From Sphingobacterium sp. (lineage in GTDB: Bacteria; Bacteroidota; Bacteroidia; Sphingobacteriales; Sphingobacteriaceae), in NCBI GenBank assembly GCA_031286695.1, contig JAITTY010000020.1, positions 62,001 through 126,000 on the forward strand: DNA of 64,000 nt, written 5' to 3'. The notes beneath the pieces were generated by a model that had not been told where the DNA came from, made no database searches, and saw only the letters and a list, made by a program, of their open reading frames with translations. Made by a program: the position numbers and the translations under genes. Positions 50,088 through 60,607 of this stretch are shown piece after piece; position 1 is the stretch's first letter, and every line of letters starts with the position of its first letter.

Positions 50088-52268
50088 TTAAAATTGCCCT
50101 TTCAAATTAGCAACCCTTATCTTAAATATCTCTAATTCTTTTTGTTGTTGATTGATAAAAGAATTTTCCTCCAGTTTTCCGACCACAATATCACGTTCTT
50201 CATCATTGGCATAAACCATGTTTTTAAACTGATTTTTGTAGTCTTTGGCCCGGGATTTATAAATCTGTTCACCAATCCAGATCCGGTGCCCAAGCGCCTG
50301 ATCCAACAAAGATACAATTTTATCTGTTGATAAAACCATACCTTCCAAATTTAAGACTTCGATTAAAGACAAGAGTGCATGTTCACGTTTATCTAGGGAG
50401 TAATCTTTACTTTTATCATGATAGAATTCATGAATATCATCCCATGAATCTATCTTTTTTGATTTGACATCATTCAGGAACGTGTGCAGGGCATTACTTT
50501 CGATCAGCTGTCCGCCTATATTCTCCCAGCTCGTACGCGATCTACCCGATACGGCTCCAATAATATCCTGCAATGACAGGCCTTCCTCAAGGGCATCCAT
50601 CAGGTGCAGTACACCATAGTATTTAATAAAGGAACGATATAAGTGATAGGCCTCACCAACCTTCTGAATAACAGTCGGTCTGCGTGAATTTTCAGCTCCC
50701 TGCAGCACGATGGTCTGATCTTTTAGGTCCATGTTGTTGGCAAGCAGTGCCCGACCAGCAATAGTACGTTCGTGCTTATCCTCCCCAACTGCAGCGTGAA
50801 GACTATCTGCCACGGCCAAAGCCAGCATATCCATCCCTTCAAACATTTCATTCACGGTATCCGGTGCCAACATATCGTATTCAAAATATTGATTTTTGAA
50901 ATGTCGATTGTCCCGCGCCGCATACTTATTGGCATTACGTACCAATGCATACATATTGTACATAAACCAATACCCCGGAATCAAAACCAGTTGATCATGT
51001 TGTACGTCATTGCTCACTAAGGTGAAAGGTAACTTGATATCCAGTTCATGCAGAAAATCTCCTTTCACCATCAGGCAATACGATGCAAATCTGGAGTTGT
51101 GTTTTAGGCTGACACAGAGTCCAGGCCAAAAACCACGTCCCGCGATAATTTCACCATCCGCAGCTCTAGAGTTGTGATTGGATCCTACGGTTGCACCAGC
51201 AGCCATATTACTTTGGCCCATCACCAATGCCGCACATAAAAACGAGTTGTTGTGGTGCTGTTCATGCGCTGGAAAAATCAAGGAATTTAACACTTCACAA
51301 CAGGAAATTGTCGAGTTGTCACCCAAATAAGAGTTGATCAAACGCGCACCATATTTCAATTGCGAATAGGAAGCCAAGATAAAACGTACGGCTTTAACGC
51401 CGTAAAATATACGACAGCCATAGCCAATAATTCCATTAACGAGCTCACAGCCTTCACCGATCTGCGTATACGATTCCTGCGAAGAATTGACGGTTACATT
51501 TTTCAGCTTGCTGACCCCTTTGATATAAACATCAGTCCCGATCTTGACATTCTTGATCGTTAACGTATTTTTGATGACGCAACGGTCGCCAATCTGGCTG
51601 TAATAGCCCCGTTGACTTCCAAATTTCTGATCCGTCAGTTCTCCAAATCGCTGCTGTAAGGCATGATCATGGCGATTGCGGGTCCAGAGGTATACATCTG
51701 CAGCCTGCATGCCATCAAAAGGGTAAACCGAACGGGCACCATTTTCGTTACAGAGCTCCAGCTCGATCCGTTTATCCGACTCTTCACCATCACGGAGAAT
51801 ACCATTACCGAACTTAGCTGTACTACCGGTCTCCATCTCCTTGATCTGGCTCAACAGCACCTCATTGCCAACAATAAAGTAGGATAAGTAGCCCACATAA
51901 TGAACGGCAACATCGTCACCAAAGTCCGAACTGATGATCGTCGAATGGTACAGGCCAATGGGCAGCTGCAAATTGCGGTAATCCAAGTAACTCGGACTCA
52001 AATTGCCGATACGGACCAGACCATAAAACTTACAGTGCTGAACCTGATTCGGATCAAATACTGCCGATACTTTGACCTTGGTCCAGTCGCTGGACCAGTT
52101 TCCGTTGTTAATCAACTGTTGAATCTCCGTTTCCGTCAGATCACGGTAGTCGTTACGCGGGTTTTGCTGAAAGCGCAGGGTATATTCGTCTTGTCCTGCT
52201 GGAATAAACTCATCTGGGATAAATCCATAGCCCAGCTGTTCCAAAGGTTTCTTCTTCAATACACTCAT
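50088..52268 (-). CDS. DUF4954 family left-handed beta-helix protein
   Basis: A 726-aa cytoplasmic protein without signal. Seen: N-terminal 1-130 unique part; a central hexapeptide-type region (about 215-330) with repeats such as I-K-N-V-K-I-G-T, V-Y-I-K-G-V-S, C-E-L-V-N-G-I-I-G-Y-G-C; a helical C-terminal half rich in charged residues. Known: DUF4954 is common in Bacteroidota and resembles a sugar nucleotidyl/acyltransferase beta-helix, function unassigned. It lies 8 nt downstream of glmS, suggesting a role in hexosamine metabolism. Confidence 0.85.
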   Translation of the reverse strand: MSVLKKKPLEQLGYGFIPDEFIPAGQDEYTLRFQQNPRNDYRDLTETEIQQLINNGNWSSDWTKVKVSAVFDPNQVQHCKFYGLVRIGNLSPSYLDYRNLQLPIGLYHSTIISSDFGDDVAVHYVGYLSYFIVGNEVLLSQIKEMETGSTAKFGNGILRDGEESDKRIELELCNENGARSVYPFDGMQAADVYLWTRNRHDHALQQRFGELTDQKFGSQRGYYSQIGDRCVIKNTLTIKNVKIGTDVYIKGVSKLKNVTVNSSQESYTQIGEGCELVNGIIGYGCRIFYGVKAVRFILASYSQLKYGARLINSYLGDNSTISCCEVLNSLIFPAHEQHHNNSFLCAALVMGQSNMAAGATVGSNHNSRAADGEIIAGRGFWPGLCVSLKHNSRFASYCLMVKGDFLHELDIKLPFTLVSNDVQHDQLVLIPGYWFMYNMYALVRNANKYAARDNRHFKNQYFEYDMLAPDTVNEMFEGMDMLALAVADSLHAAVGEDKHERTIAGRALLANNMDLKDQTIVLQGAENSRRPTVIQKVGEAYHLYRSFIKYYGVLHLMDALEEGLSLQDIIGAVSGRSRTSWENIGGQLIESNALHTFLNDVKSKKIDSWDDIHEFYHDKSKDYSLDKREHALLSLIEVLNLEGMVLSTDKIVSLLDQALGHRIWIGEQIYKSRAKDYKNQFKNMVYANDEERDIVVGKLEENSFINQQQKELEIFKIRVANLKGQF

Positions 52269-52276
52269 AGGCCTCC

Positions 52277-54118
52277 CTACTCTACAGTTACCGACTTCGC
52301 CAGATTACGTGGTTTGTCCACATCCAAGCCTAGCTCTACACCAATATAATACGATAGCAGTTGCAATGGTACAACCGAAATCAATGGCGCAATGACCTCA
52401 TCGGCCTCCGGAATTTCCATAAAATCATCCGATAGATTTTCAGAAACGGTATCGCCTTTGGTAACCACCGATATAATCTTTCCTTTACGTGCTTTGATCT
52501 CCTGAATATTTGAAACAATCTTCTCGTGATAAGCATCTTTTGTAGCGACAAAAACAACCGGTAAGTTCTCATCAACCAATGCGATAGGTCCGTGCTTCAT
52601 TTCTGCTGCAGGGTAACCTTCGGCATGGATATAGGAAATTTCCTTGAGTTTAAGCGCACCTTCCAGGGCAACCGGGAAATTATACCCCCTACCTAAGAAA
52701 AGAAAGTCACGGGCATCTTTGTACTTTTTGGCAATGGCCTTGATTTTATCAACCTGCGTATCCAAAATCCACTCCACCTTTTCAGGCACTTCGTTTAATT
52801 CCTGTGCAAGTTTTTGATAACGCTCTTCGCTGATCGAGCCTTTCAAAGAAGCAATCTTTAAGGCAATCAGGTTCAATACCGTCAACTGTGCAGTAAATGC
52901 TTTTGTACTCGCTACGCCGATTTCTGGTCCAGCATGTGTATAAGCACCTGCATCCGAAAGGCGTGCGATAGAGGATCCAACAACATTGACAACACCCAAT
53001 ATGATAGCGCCTTGTTTTTTCGCATTTTCCAATGCAACCAATGTATCAGCCGTTTCACCACTTTGGGAAATCGCTAAGATCACATCACCCGGATGAATAA
53101 CCGGATTACGGTAACGGAATTCCGATGCATATTCAACTTCCACATTAATGCGGCACAATTCCTCAATAACATATTCTGCAATGAGTCCAGCATGCCAGCT
53201 GGTACCACAGGCAACGATCACAATGCGATTGGTATTGCTGATCTCATTGGCAAATTTTTCAATGCCGCTCAGTGTAATCTGATGAGATTGCAGATCCAAA
53301 CGTCCACGCATGGAGTCAAAAATCGTTTGCGGTTGCTCGAAGATCTCTTTCAACATAAAGTGATCAAAGCCCCCTTTTTCAATAGCCGACAACTCTAGAT
53401 CCAATTTTTGGACATAAGGTGTGATGCGCTCATTACCCAGATTTTTAAGGATCAACTCCTCTGGTGTGATAATGGCCAGTTCGTAGTCATTGATATAAAC
53501 GACTTCTTTGGTGTATGCTAGCATCGGGGAAGCATCTGAACCCAAAAAATGCTCATTTTTACCGATACCAATCACCAAAGGACTTCCTTTACGTGCTGCA
53601 ATAATACGATCCGGATAACCAGCCTCCAATACGAGGATCACATAGGCCCCTACGACACGTTTCAAAGCAATACGAATCGCTTCTTCTAAAGAGCATTCAT
53701 TCTGCAATTGGATCTCTTCGATAAAGTTGACCAGAACCTCTGTGTCGGTATCACTTTTAAACGTATAACCTTTATTGATTAATTCTGATTTTAAGGAAGC
53801 ATAGTTTTCAATGATGCCATTATGAATCATCGCAATGCGTCCGCTATTGGAATAATGCGGATGTGCATTCCGGTCAGAAGGTTCACCATGGGTAGCCCAA
53901 CGGGTGTGACCTATCCCTGTGGTCGACTGTAGATCTTTTCCATACACAAACTCTTCCAAGTTTGCGACTTTACCTGTTTTTTTGAAAACATCGATCTGGT
54001 CACCCTTATGCAATGCCACTCCAGCACTGTCATAACCGCGGTATTCTAATTTTTGTAATCCGTCAATGACGATACCGTACGCCTGACGATAACCTGTGTA
54101 TCCTACAATTCCACACAT
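52277..54118 (-). CDS. glmS: Glutamine-fructose-6-phosphate aminotransferase
   Basis: Makes glucosamine-6-phosphate from fructose-6-phosphate and glutamine, the entry to amino-sugar synthesis. I chose Met at 54118 because Cys2 (M-C-G-I-V-G-Y) must be the N-terminal nucleophile; an in-frame upstream start would bury it. Domains: N-terminal glutaminase (about 1-235), then two SIS domains with S-Q-S-G-E-T-A-D-T-L, C-G-T-S-W-H-A-G and A-S-T-K-A-F-T-A-Q-L. Ends L-A-K-S-V-T-V-E as usual. 613 aa. Confidence 0.97.
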   Translation of the reverse strand: MCGIVGYTGYRQAYGIVIDGLQKLEYRGYDSAGVALHKGDQIDVFKKTGKVANLEEFVYGKDLQSTTGIGHTRWATHGEPSDRNAHPHYSNSGRIAMIHNGIIENYASLKSELINKGYTFKSDTDTEVLVNFIEEIQLQNECSLEEAIRIALKRVVGAYVILVLEAGYPDRIIAARKGSPLVIGIGKNEHFLGSDASPMLAYTKEVVYINDYELAIITPEELILKNLGNERITPYVQKLDLELSAIEKGGFDHFMLKEIFEQPQTIFDSMRGRLDLQSHQITLSGIEKFANEISNTNRIVIVACGTSWHAGLIAEYVIEELCRINVEVEYASEFRYRNPVIHPGDVILAISQSGETADTLVALENAKKQGAIILGVVNVVGSSIARLSDAGAYTHAGPEIGVASTKAFTAQLTVLNLIALKIASLKGSISEERYQKLAQELNEVPEKVEWILDTQVDKIKAIAKKYKDARDFLFLGRGYNFPVALEGALKLKEISYIHAEGYPAAEMKHGPIALVDENLPVVFVATKDAYHEKIVSNIQEIKARKGKIISVVTKGDTVSENLSDDFMEIPEADEVIAPLISVVPLQLLSYYIGVELGLDVDKPRNLAKSVTVE

Positions 54119-54211
54119 GTATGTCTCAATTTTAAGTGTATATTTTGTTAATGCGCCGCAATGTAATAAAAAATATCTACGCAATCGATTGATTAACCTA
54201 AAATTAACACA

Positions 54212-54246
54212 AAAAAGGCGGCTAATGTCTCTTAGCCGCCTTTTTC
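54212..54246. terminator. Terminator between glmS and the second RND operon
   Basis: AAAAAGGCGGCTAA at 54212-54225 pairs with TTAGCCGCCTTTTT at 54232-54245. On the minus strand it ends the RND operon. Confidence 0.9.
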
Positions 54247-54268
54247 AACTGTAAAATTTATTTATTTT

Positions 54269-57200
54269 TTAATGTTCTGCCACATCTACATGGTCGTAAT
54301 CTTCCTTGATCAAGGCTTCGTAATTTGTTTTTTCTTTCTTTCCAAAACGACGTTGAAGACTGTCAAAAATGGAGTACACCACCGGCACAACAACCAAGGT
54401 TAAAAATAAAGAAGATAACAAACCACCGATGATTACAATCGCAAGACCTCTATTCATATCGGCACCGTCTCCAGTAGCGATTGCAATAGGAATCATACCA
54501 AATACCATGGCAATTGTCGTCATCAAAATCGGACGAAGACGTGCGTGATTGGCTGCCACCAATGCATCGTGCGTATTATCGCCAGCTTCCTTACGATGGT
54601 TGGCAAAGTCAACCAACATGATCGCATTCTTGGCTACTAGACCAATCAACATGATGATACCCAAAATCGTAAAGATATTCAAGGTCTGATTTCCCAAAGC
54701 CAAGAATAACAGGGCCCCGATAAACGACAACGGAATCGAGAATAAGACCACAAATGGCGTGATAAAACTATCGTATAAAGCAACCATCACCAAATATACT
54801 AGGATAATAGATGCCAATAAGGCAATTCCCAACGTACCAAAACCTTCCGATTGGTTTTCCATATTACCACCCCAGATAAAGACGATACCCGGTTTACGCG
54901 GTAGTTTTTCAAACTGTGCCTGCCACTCTTGCGCTACCGTACCCATTGGTCTACCGATTGCCTGTCCTTGAATGGATACCGCCGGCGACTTGTCGCGACG
55001 TTCCAACAAAGTAGGTCCCGAACCATAAGTTACATTGGCAAATTGATCCAAAGAAATAGAGGCACCCTTATTATTGATAAATTTCAGATCACGTACGTTG
55101 TCGATATTGGCACGACCATTTTCCGCATAGCGGATATTGATATCATACTCATTATCGCCTGCTCTGTATTTATTATCCGTATTTCCTGAAAACGCCGTTT
55201 GCATCGTCATCCCCACGGTAGAGACATTCAGTCCCAAAGAGGTCATTTTATCACGGTCGATCTTCACATTGATTTCGGGGTTACCCGCTTCAGAAGTCAA
55301 TTTAACACCCGCTGCTCCAGGTATCTTACGTAATTGATCTGCTGCCTTCTCTGCAAATTCCTGTGCATCTTCGACAGAAGCACCGATAATGGTCAACTTC
55401 AATGGCGCTTGCTCCGCTCCCATGATACCCACATTGACCGTTTTAATTTTTGCACCGATCAGTTTATTTTCCAGTTCGCGCTTCAATGTCGCTGAATAGA
55501 CCTGTGAGTTGCCTTCAAAATTTTCTTTGTCGAGGATCACGTGGATTTCCGATTTATAGCGCGAACCTGTTGTCGAAGCCATACCGTCCGAAGACTGTCC
55601 CACCGTTGTAATAATTTCTTTTACATCGGGTTTCGATTTAATATAAGCTTCCGCTTTCTGCGTCAATAAGTTGGTTTTTTCCAGAGAAGCATCTTTGTCG
55701 AGCTCCAACTGGATGAAAAACTCCTTACGATCGATACCTGGGAAGAAATCCGAACCAATATAGCCTTTTCCGATCAGCACAAAAGATGCAAAAAGCAAAC
55801 CAATGGCCAAAACTAATGTTGACACTTTCGTTTTCCAGCTTTTTAAAGACCACATCAACAAACCTGCTACCCAGTGTGTAAAGCTGGTCAATCCACTTTC
55901 AAATCCATGGATAATACGACCAAAGAAAGAGGTTTTGCTCAAATGTTCCAATTTACCGAAACGCGAGTATAACCAAGGTACTACAGTAAAGGACACCAAT
56001 AAGGACAATAAAGTAGAAATGATTACAGTCACACAGAATTGCGCCAGGATATTGGCTACTAAGCCCGTAGACATCGCAATCGGAAGGAACACGACAACGA
56101 TAACCAAAGTGATCGCTGTTACGGTAAATCCAATTTCAGAAGCACCATCATAGGCCGCGCGCACCTTGTTTTTACCCATCTCCATATGGCGGTGAATATT
56201 CTCGATAACAACGATCGCATCATCCACGAGGATACCGACCACCAGTGACAAACCGAGCAATGACATCAAGTTCAGCGTATAGCCCATCAGGAGCAAACCA
56301 ATAAACGTCGCAATCAAGGACAATGGAATTGCAATCATGGTGATCGCCGCATTACGTAAACTTTGTAAGAAGAACAACATGATAAAGCCCACTAAGGCAA
56401 TTGCAATCATTAAGTCGTGGATCACGTTATCGGCCGCATTCAATGTAAAATCTGAAGAGTCATTGGCCACCAGAATTTTAATATTCTGTGCCGCATAATC
56501 CTTCTCTACACCACTAATTACTTTTCCGTTTTTATCGTGTACAGCAATGGTTTTCTTAACCGCTTCAGACACTGCTACCGCATTTGCATCAGACTGTTTA
56601 AAGACCTGCAACAAGATCGTATTCTGACGGTCCAGTCGAGCCACTTTTTCAATCTCTTTGATACCATCCTGCACATCGGCGATATCGCGCAGATAGATCT
56701 GCACCCCTGCCGGCGTTGTGATCGGTAGGTTACGTAGCTCCTCGATTGAAGTCACTTTACCCGAAAGACGAATGGTTGTCCTGTTGTCGCGGGTACTTAC
56801 GTTACCTGTTGGGAAATCGAGATTGGATGCCGCTACAGTTTGCTGTACCTGAGAAATTGTCAGTCCATAACCTTCAATTTTCTTCGGATCTACAGAGATC
56901 TGGATTTCACGTTCCTCACCACCGATCATGTCGACTTTGGCCACACCATTGATCCGCGCAAAGACCGGCTGGATTTTATTATCCAATAAATCATAGAGCT
57001 CTTTCTCCGATAAGTTGGAGGTGACGGCCAAACTCATGATAGCCACATCATCCAGGGAGAATTTCGAGAGTGAAGGTGTCTTTACATCATCCGGCAAATC
57101 GTTGATCACGGCATTGATTTTCCGTTGGGCATCGGTCAGCAGGAAGTTGACATCCGCACCGTTGTTGAGGGTAATCATAACGATCGATACCCCTTCCAAG

Positions 57201-57451
57201 GAAGTCGACTCTACCTTTTTGATACTTTCCAAGGATGAAATAGCATCCTCTATTTTTTTGGTCACCGAACTTTCAACCTCCGCAGGCGAAGCTCCCGGAT
57301 AGACCGTCTGTACCGTAATGACGTTAATTTCAAATTTAGGGACTAATTCATAGCCCAATCGCGTATAAGAAAACAACCCGCCTAATGTCAGTATTATAAA
57401 TAATACGATAATTATACTGGGGCGTTTTATCGATATTTCGGTAATTTTCAT
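54269..57451 (-). CDS. RND efflux permease (AcrB-like), second system
   Basis: A 1060-aa pump, the last gene of its operon. Seen: first span after I-K-R-P-S, V-G-I-L-V-D-D-A-I-V-V-I-E-N on TM4 (proton-relay Asp pair), G-L-V-A-K-N-A-I-M-L-V-D-F on TM10 (Lys) and a large periplasmic loop on each half. Its closest pattern is the MdtB/CusA-like hydrophobe group, but the residues fit organic-drug rather than metal export (no Met triad noticed). The adaptor lies 64 nt upstream. Confidence 0.95.
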   Translation of the reverse strand: MKITEISIKRPSIIIVLFIILTLGGLFSYTRLGYELVPKFEINVITVQTVYPGASPAEVESSVTKKIEDAISSLESIKKVESTSLEGVSIVMITLNNGADVNFLLTDAQRKINAVINDLPDDVKTPSLSKFSLDDVAIMSLAVTSNLSEKELYDLLDNKIQPVFARINGVAKVDMIGGEEREIQISVDPKKIEGYGLTISQVQQTVAASNLDFPTGNVSTRDNRTTIRLSGKVTSIEELRNLPITTPAGVQIYLRDIADVQDGIKEIEKVARLDRQNTILLQVFKQSDANAVAVSEAVKKTIAVHDKNGKVISGVEKDYAAQNIKILVANDSSDFTLNAADNVIHDLMIAIALVGFIMLFFLQSLRNAAITMIAIPLSLIATFIGLLLMGYTLNLMSLLGLSLVVGILVDDAIVVIENIHRHMEMGKNKVRAAYDGASEIGFTVTAITLVIVVVFLPIAMSTGLVANILAQFCVTVIISTLLSLLVSFTVVPWLYSRFGKLEHLSKTSFFGRIIHGFESGLTSFTHWVAGLLMWSLKSWKTKVSTLVLAIGLLFASFVLIGKGYIGSDFFPGIDRKEFFIQLELDKDASLEKTNLLTQKAEAYIKSKPDVKEIITTVGQSSDGMASTTGSRYKSEIHVILDKENFEGNSQVYSATLKRELENKLIGAKIKTVNVGIMGAEQAPLKLTIIGASVEDAQEFAEKAADQLRKIPGAAGVKLTSEAGNPEINVKIDRDKMTSLGLNVSTVGMTMQTAFSGNTDNKYRAGDNEYDINIRYAENGRANIDNVRDLKFINNKGASISLDQFANVTYGSGPTLLERRDKSPAVSIQGQAIGRPMGTVAQEWQAQFEKLPRKPGIVFIWGGNMENQSEGFGTLGIALLASIILVYLVMVALYDSFITPFVVLFSIPLSFIGALLFLALGNQTLNIFTILGIIMLIGLVAKNAIMLVDFANHRKEAGDNTHDALVAANHARLRPILMTTIAMVFGMIPIAIATGDGADMNRGLAIVIIGGLLSSLFLTLVVVPVVYSIFDSLQRRFGKKEKTNYEALIKEDYDHVDVAEH

Positions 57452-57515
57452 TCGAATAATTTATTTTTAATAGCTATGCAACCGGAGTTCCATCTGCTAC
57501 TGATTACAGTATGCT

Positions 57516-58571
57516 CTATTTAATAATCTCTACAGGGCTTTGGTCAAATAGATTGATCTGACCCGAAACAATCACCTGATCGCCATTTTGCAAACCGCCT
57601 AGTATCTCGATGTAATCACCAAAGTTTCTACCCGATTTGACGTTTGTTTCGATTGCTTTACCGTTTTTCAGCACAAAGATCTTGTTGTCGCTCACACTAC
57701 CCACAAAGGCATTGCGAGGCACGATCAACGTATTGCTGGCAACACCTTCACCGAAGATGGCCGTACCATACATACCAGCACGCAATTGGTTCGATGCATT
57801 ATTTACCTCGATTTCAACCGGGAAATTTAAGCTACCATCCGATTTAGGTGCAATAAAAGTTACTTTACCTGTAAAGCGTTGGTCTGCATACACACTTGCT
57901 GTCACATCAACAGATTGACCGATCTTTAAAGTAGCCACATTCTTTTCGTCAACATTAACACGCAATTTCAACGTAGCAACATTCACAATGTCGAAGGCTG
58001 CAGCGCCGACATTTAGGTAAGTACCCGGTTCGATTTTACGTGCATTGACGATACCCGATACCGACGTTTTGATGGTTACATCGCCAGCATTCAATTTAGA
58101 AGCTTTTAAGTTATTTTTCGCATTCTCAAATTGCAATTTCACCTGGTCTAACTGTTGTTTGGTTACACCACCTGTAGAGAAAGCACTTTCAAAGCGGTGC
58201 AGATCAGCCTGTGCATTGGTATATGCAGCTTGAGCATTCGCCACGTTTACATTCAGTTTATCGCCCTCAATGATCGCCAAAGTCTGTCCGGCGCTCACAT
58301 GAGAACCTTCATCAACCAATACTTTCACTACCCGGCCGGCAGTTTCAGCCGAAACGGTTACTTCCTGTTTCGGAGAAAATGTTCCGTTAGCCGTATAGCG
58401 TAAATCCATGGAAGATACTTTTGCTGTATCGATACGCACAGCAATAGCCACATTTTTCTTTGCTACTTCTGCAGTTTCGGCCTCATTTTTCTTTTTATTT
58501 TTATTTAACACAAAAAATATTCCTGCTAGACCAGCAGCAATAATAAGTAAGGTAATAATTCCGCGTTTCAT
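57516..58571 (-). CDS. RND efflux adaptor (membrane fusion protein), second system
   Basis: A 351-aa periplasmic adaptor. Seen: N-terminal anchor (about 5-22), V-T-V-S-A-E-T-A-G-R-V-V-K-V-L-V-D-E-G lipoyl segment, alpha-hairpin with A-Q-A-A-Y-T-N-A-Q-A-D-L, I-K-T-S-V-S-G-I-V-N-A second half, beta-barrel and C-terminal MP domain. Second of the last three genes in the operon, between channel and pump. Confidence 0.93.
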   Translation of the reverse strand: MKRGIITLLIIAAGLAGIFFVLNKNKKKNEAETAEVAKKNVAIAVRIDTAKVSSMDLRYTANGTFSPKQEVTVSAETAGRVVKVLVDEGSHVSAGQTLAIIEGDKLNVNVANAQAAYTNAQADLHRFESAFSTGGVTKQQLDQVKLQFENAKNNLKASKLNAGDVTIKTSVSGIVNARKIEPGTYLNVGAAAFDIVNVATLKLRVNVDEKNVATLKIGQSVDVTASVYADQRFTGKVTFIAPKSDGSLNFPVEIEVNNASNQLRAGMYGTAIFGEGVASNTLIVPRNAFVGSVSDNKIFVLKNGKAIETNVKSGRNFGDYIEILGGLQNGDQVIVSGQINLFDQSPVEIIK

Positions 58572-58585
58572 ATTGTATTAGTCAA

Positions 58586-59932
58586 TTATTCTTTAATTAG
58601 TGATTTAAGATTTCCATTCGCTTTGATCAGCTGCACTTCAGCAATTTTATAATCGAGCAAAGAGGTATTTAAATTATTCTGGGCATCTGCATAGGCATTT
58701 TCCGCATCCAAAAGATCGGTCAATGTTGCCAGACCATTTTTGTAATTGTTGTTAGTATCTTCCAGCACTGATTTTGCCAAATCCACGTTCTTACGGTTTG
58801 ACTCAATCGTTAACAAAGAATTTTTAATCTGAACCTTGGAGTTTTCTGCTGCCAGATTCAAGGCTAATTTTGTATCCGCGATATCCACCTGCAACTTATC
58901 GATATCAATCTGTGCCTGGCGAACTTTAGAGCGTGTGAGGAAACCATTGAAAATTGGAATAGATAGATTTAGACCTACACCATTATAGCTATTCCATTTT
59001 ACACCTTCATTTTTACTAAAAATAGGAAAAACCGGCCCCATTCCCATATAACCGTAATTTGCCGTAAAAGACAATGTTGGATAATATTTCGACACCTCTG
59101 CTTTTTTGTTCAGTTCCAACAATTCGTTCTGTTTACTCAGTACCTGAATTTCGGTTCTATTTGCAACATCAATAGGCTCGTATACAGCATTTAACGCTAC
59201 AGTTTCGAAAGTTGAGGTCGGCATTGCAATTTGTTCGGACATCTGCATACCAATAACAAATTTAAGCGCATTCTCCTTTAACTCAACAGCATTAATAACC
59301 TGTTGACGAGAAGCTTTCAAATTTGTGACCGCTACGTTCGTGCGATCAAGATCAATTTTTTTCGCTAATCCATTTTTAAACAATCCCTCGATCACATCCC
59401 TAGTCTTGGTTGTACTTTCAAGGTTATTTTCAATGGTCTTCAATTGTAACTTTGATTGATAAACATCATAATAACTATTGGCCACCTTTTCGATCAATTG
59501 CTCGTCGGTCAATGTTTTATTAATTACGTAAAACTCACGTGTGGTCTTTGCTGCTTTTAGTCCTGTAAATACCGTTTGATTGAACAATTGCTGGGTCAAA
59601 CTAACCGCATTCGTCGATTGCCATTTTTGACCAAATTCGATAAACATGGTTGTAGATTCGCCCGTTTTTCCATCAATCATTGTTATAGCGTTCTGTTGAA
59701 TTTTGGGATTCAAATTCAACGAGCTAGTCAAATTTACCTGTGGTAAAGCACTAGATCGGACCTCAGCGATTTTACTCTCCGCATTCGCAACATCGAGACC
59801 TGCCTTTTTCGCATCAGCCTTGTTCTGCAATGCAAATTTAATTGCATCACTTAAGCTTAATTGCTGTTGTGCATGACTCTGGAAAACCATCGTACCTAAT
59901 AAAAGGCTGGCTAGTATTCTGATTGTTTTCAT
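58586..59932 (-). CDS. TolC-type outer-membrane channel, second RND system
   Basis: A 448-aa OEP-family protein, signal peptide cleaved after Q-S-H-A|Q (about residue 21). Seen: L-S-L-S-D-A-I-K-F-A-L-Q-N near the mature N-terminus, two repeats of long helices with strands; N-A-Y-A-D-A-Q-N-N-L-N-T-S-L in the second. It is the first structural gene after the tetR regulator (28-nt gap) and is 14 nt upstream of the adaptor. Confidence 0.93.
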   Translation of the reverse strand: MKTIRILASLLLGTMVFQSHAQQQLSLSDAIKFALQNKADAKKAGLDVANAESKIAEVRSSALPQVNLTSSLNLNPKIQQNAITMIDGKTGESTTMFIEFGQKWQSTNAVSLTQQLFNQTVFTGLKAAKTTREFYVINKTLTDEQLIEKVANSYYDVYQSKLQLKTIENNLESTTKTRDVIEGLFKNGLAKKIDLDRTNVAVTNLKASRQQVINAVELKENALKFVIGMQMSEQIAMPTSTFETVALNAVYEPIDVANRTEIQVLSKQNELLELNKKAEVSKYYPTLSFTANYGYMGMGPVFPIFSKNEGVKWNSYNGVGLNLSIPIFNGFLTRSKVRQAQIDIDKLQVDIADTKLALNLAAENSKVQIKNSLLTIESNRKNVDLAKSVLEDTNNNYKNGLATLTDLLDAENAYADAQNNLNTSLLDYKIAEVQLIKANGNLKSLIKE

Positions 59933-59960
59933 TCCTAATTTATTTATCCTAATTTTATAT

Positions 59961-60560
59961 CTACTTTTTATTTATACCATTAAAAAACAGCTTGGTAGCC
60001 AACTTTTGTTTCTGCAATACTTCATCAAAACGATCCTGATTTGGAATCCCCGAAATGATATCGGAGATATTGCACATCAAGGACAGACTCTTCATCAGTT
60101 CCACATAAATCTCCGCAGTTTCGTAAAGATGCTCTTCATTCAACTCTCCCTTTTGCGCGCCTACCTGTAGAATTTCATAAAGCGCCTGTACATCACGATT
60201 GTGGAGGCATTGAAAAAAATCCTGCATGGAAAGTCCCTTGATCCATTCCAGATTTTCGTTCATGTGCAACATATAGTATTTCCGAACAAATGCATCGCGC
60301 AGTTCCAGAATTTTCATAATCAGCTCGTAGGTGGTACCCACATGCACAGCCACCATCTTCTCCTCCTCTTCCCTATATTCATCCGTCAAACGCACAATCA
60401 CATCCCGTATAAGTGCATTCTTTTCCGAATAATAGTAATACAAATTCGCTTTGGTAATTTTTATATCCTCCGCAATTTCATTCATCGTAGTCTTACTAAA
60501 ACCGTAATGCATAAAGCGTCTTATCGCTGCATGAATGATTTGATCTTTTCTATCTTCCAT
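59961..60560 (-). CDS. TetR-family regulator of the second RND operon
   Basis: A 199-aa repressor. Seen: N-terminal HTH with I-I-H-A-A-I-R-R-F-M-H-Y-G-F-S-K-T-T-M-N-E-I-A-E-D-I-K-I-T-K-A-N-L-Y-Y-Y-Y-S-E-K (about 8-47), the classic TetR recognition-helix pattern, and a helical ligand domain. It is the first gene of the efflux operon, so it should control its own transcription, and the pump genes, in response to substrate. Promoter and operator candidates are listed separately. Confidence 0.93.
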   Translation of the reverse strand: MEDRKDQIIHAAIRRFMHYGFSKTTMNEIAEDIKITKANLYYYYSEKNALIRDVIVRLTDEYREEEEKMVAVHVGTTYELIMKILELRDAFVRKYYMLHMNENLEWIKGLSMQDFFQCLHNRDVQALYEILQVGAQKGELNEEHLYETAEIYVELMKSLSLMCNISDIISGIPNQDRFDEVLQKQKLATKLFFNGINKK

Positions 60561-60607
60561 TCTTCAAAAAACTCCTTTCTACTTTCTGACTTTTATCAAA
60601 AATTGTT

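Noticed and set aside
52280..52340. Possible tRNA near the glmS end
   Set aside because: The open-frame peptide there is the antisense of the conserved GlmS tail; no cloverleaf or T-loop motif is present.
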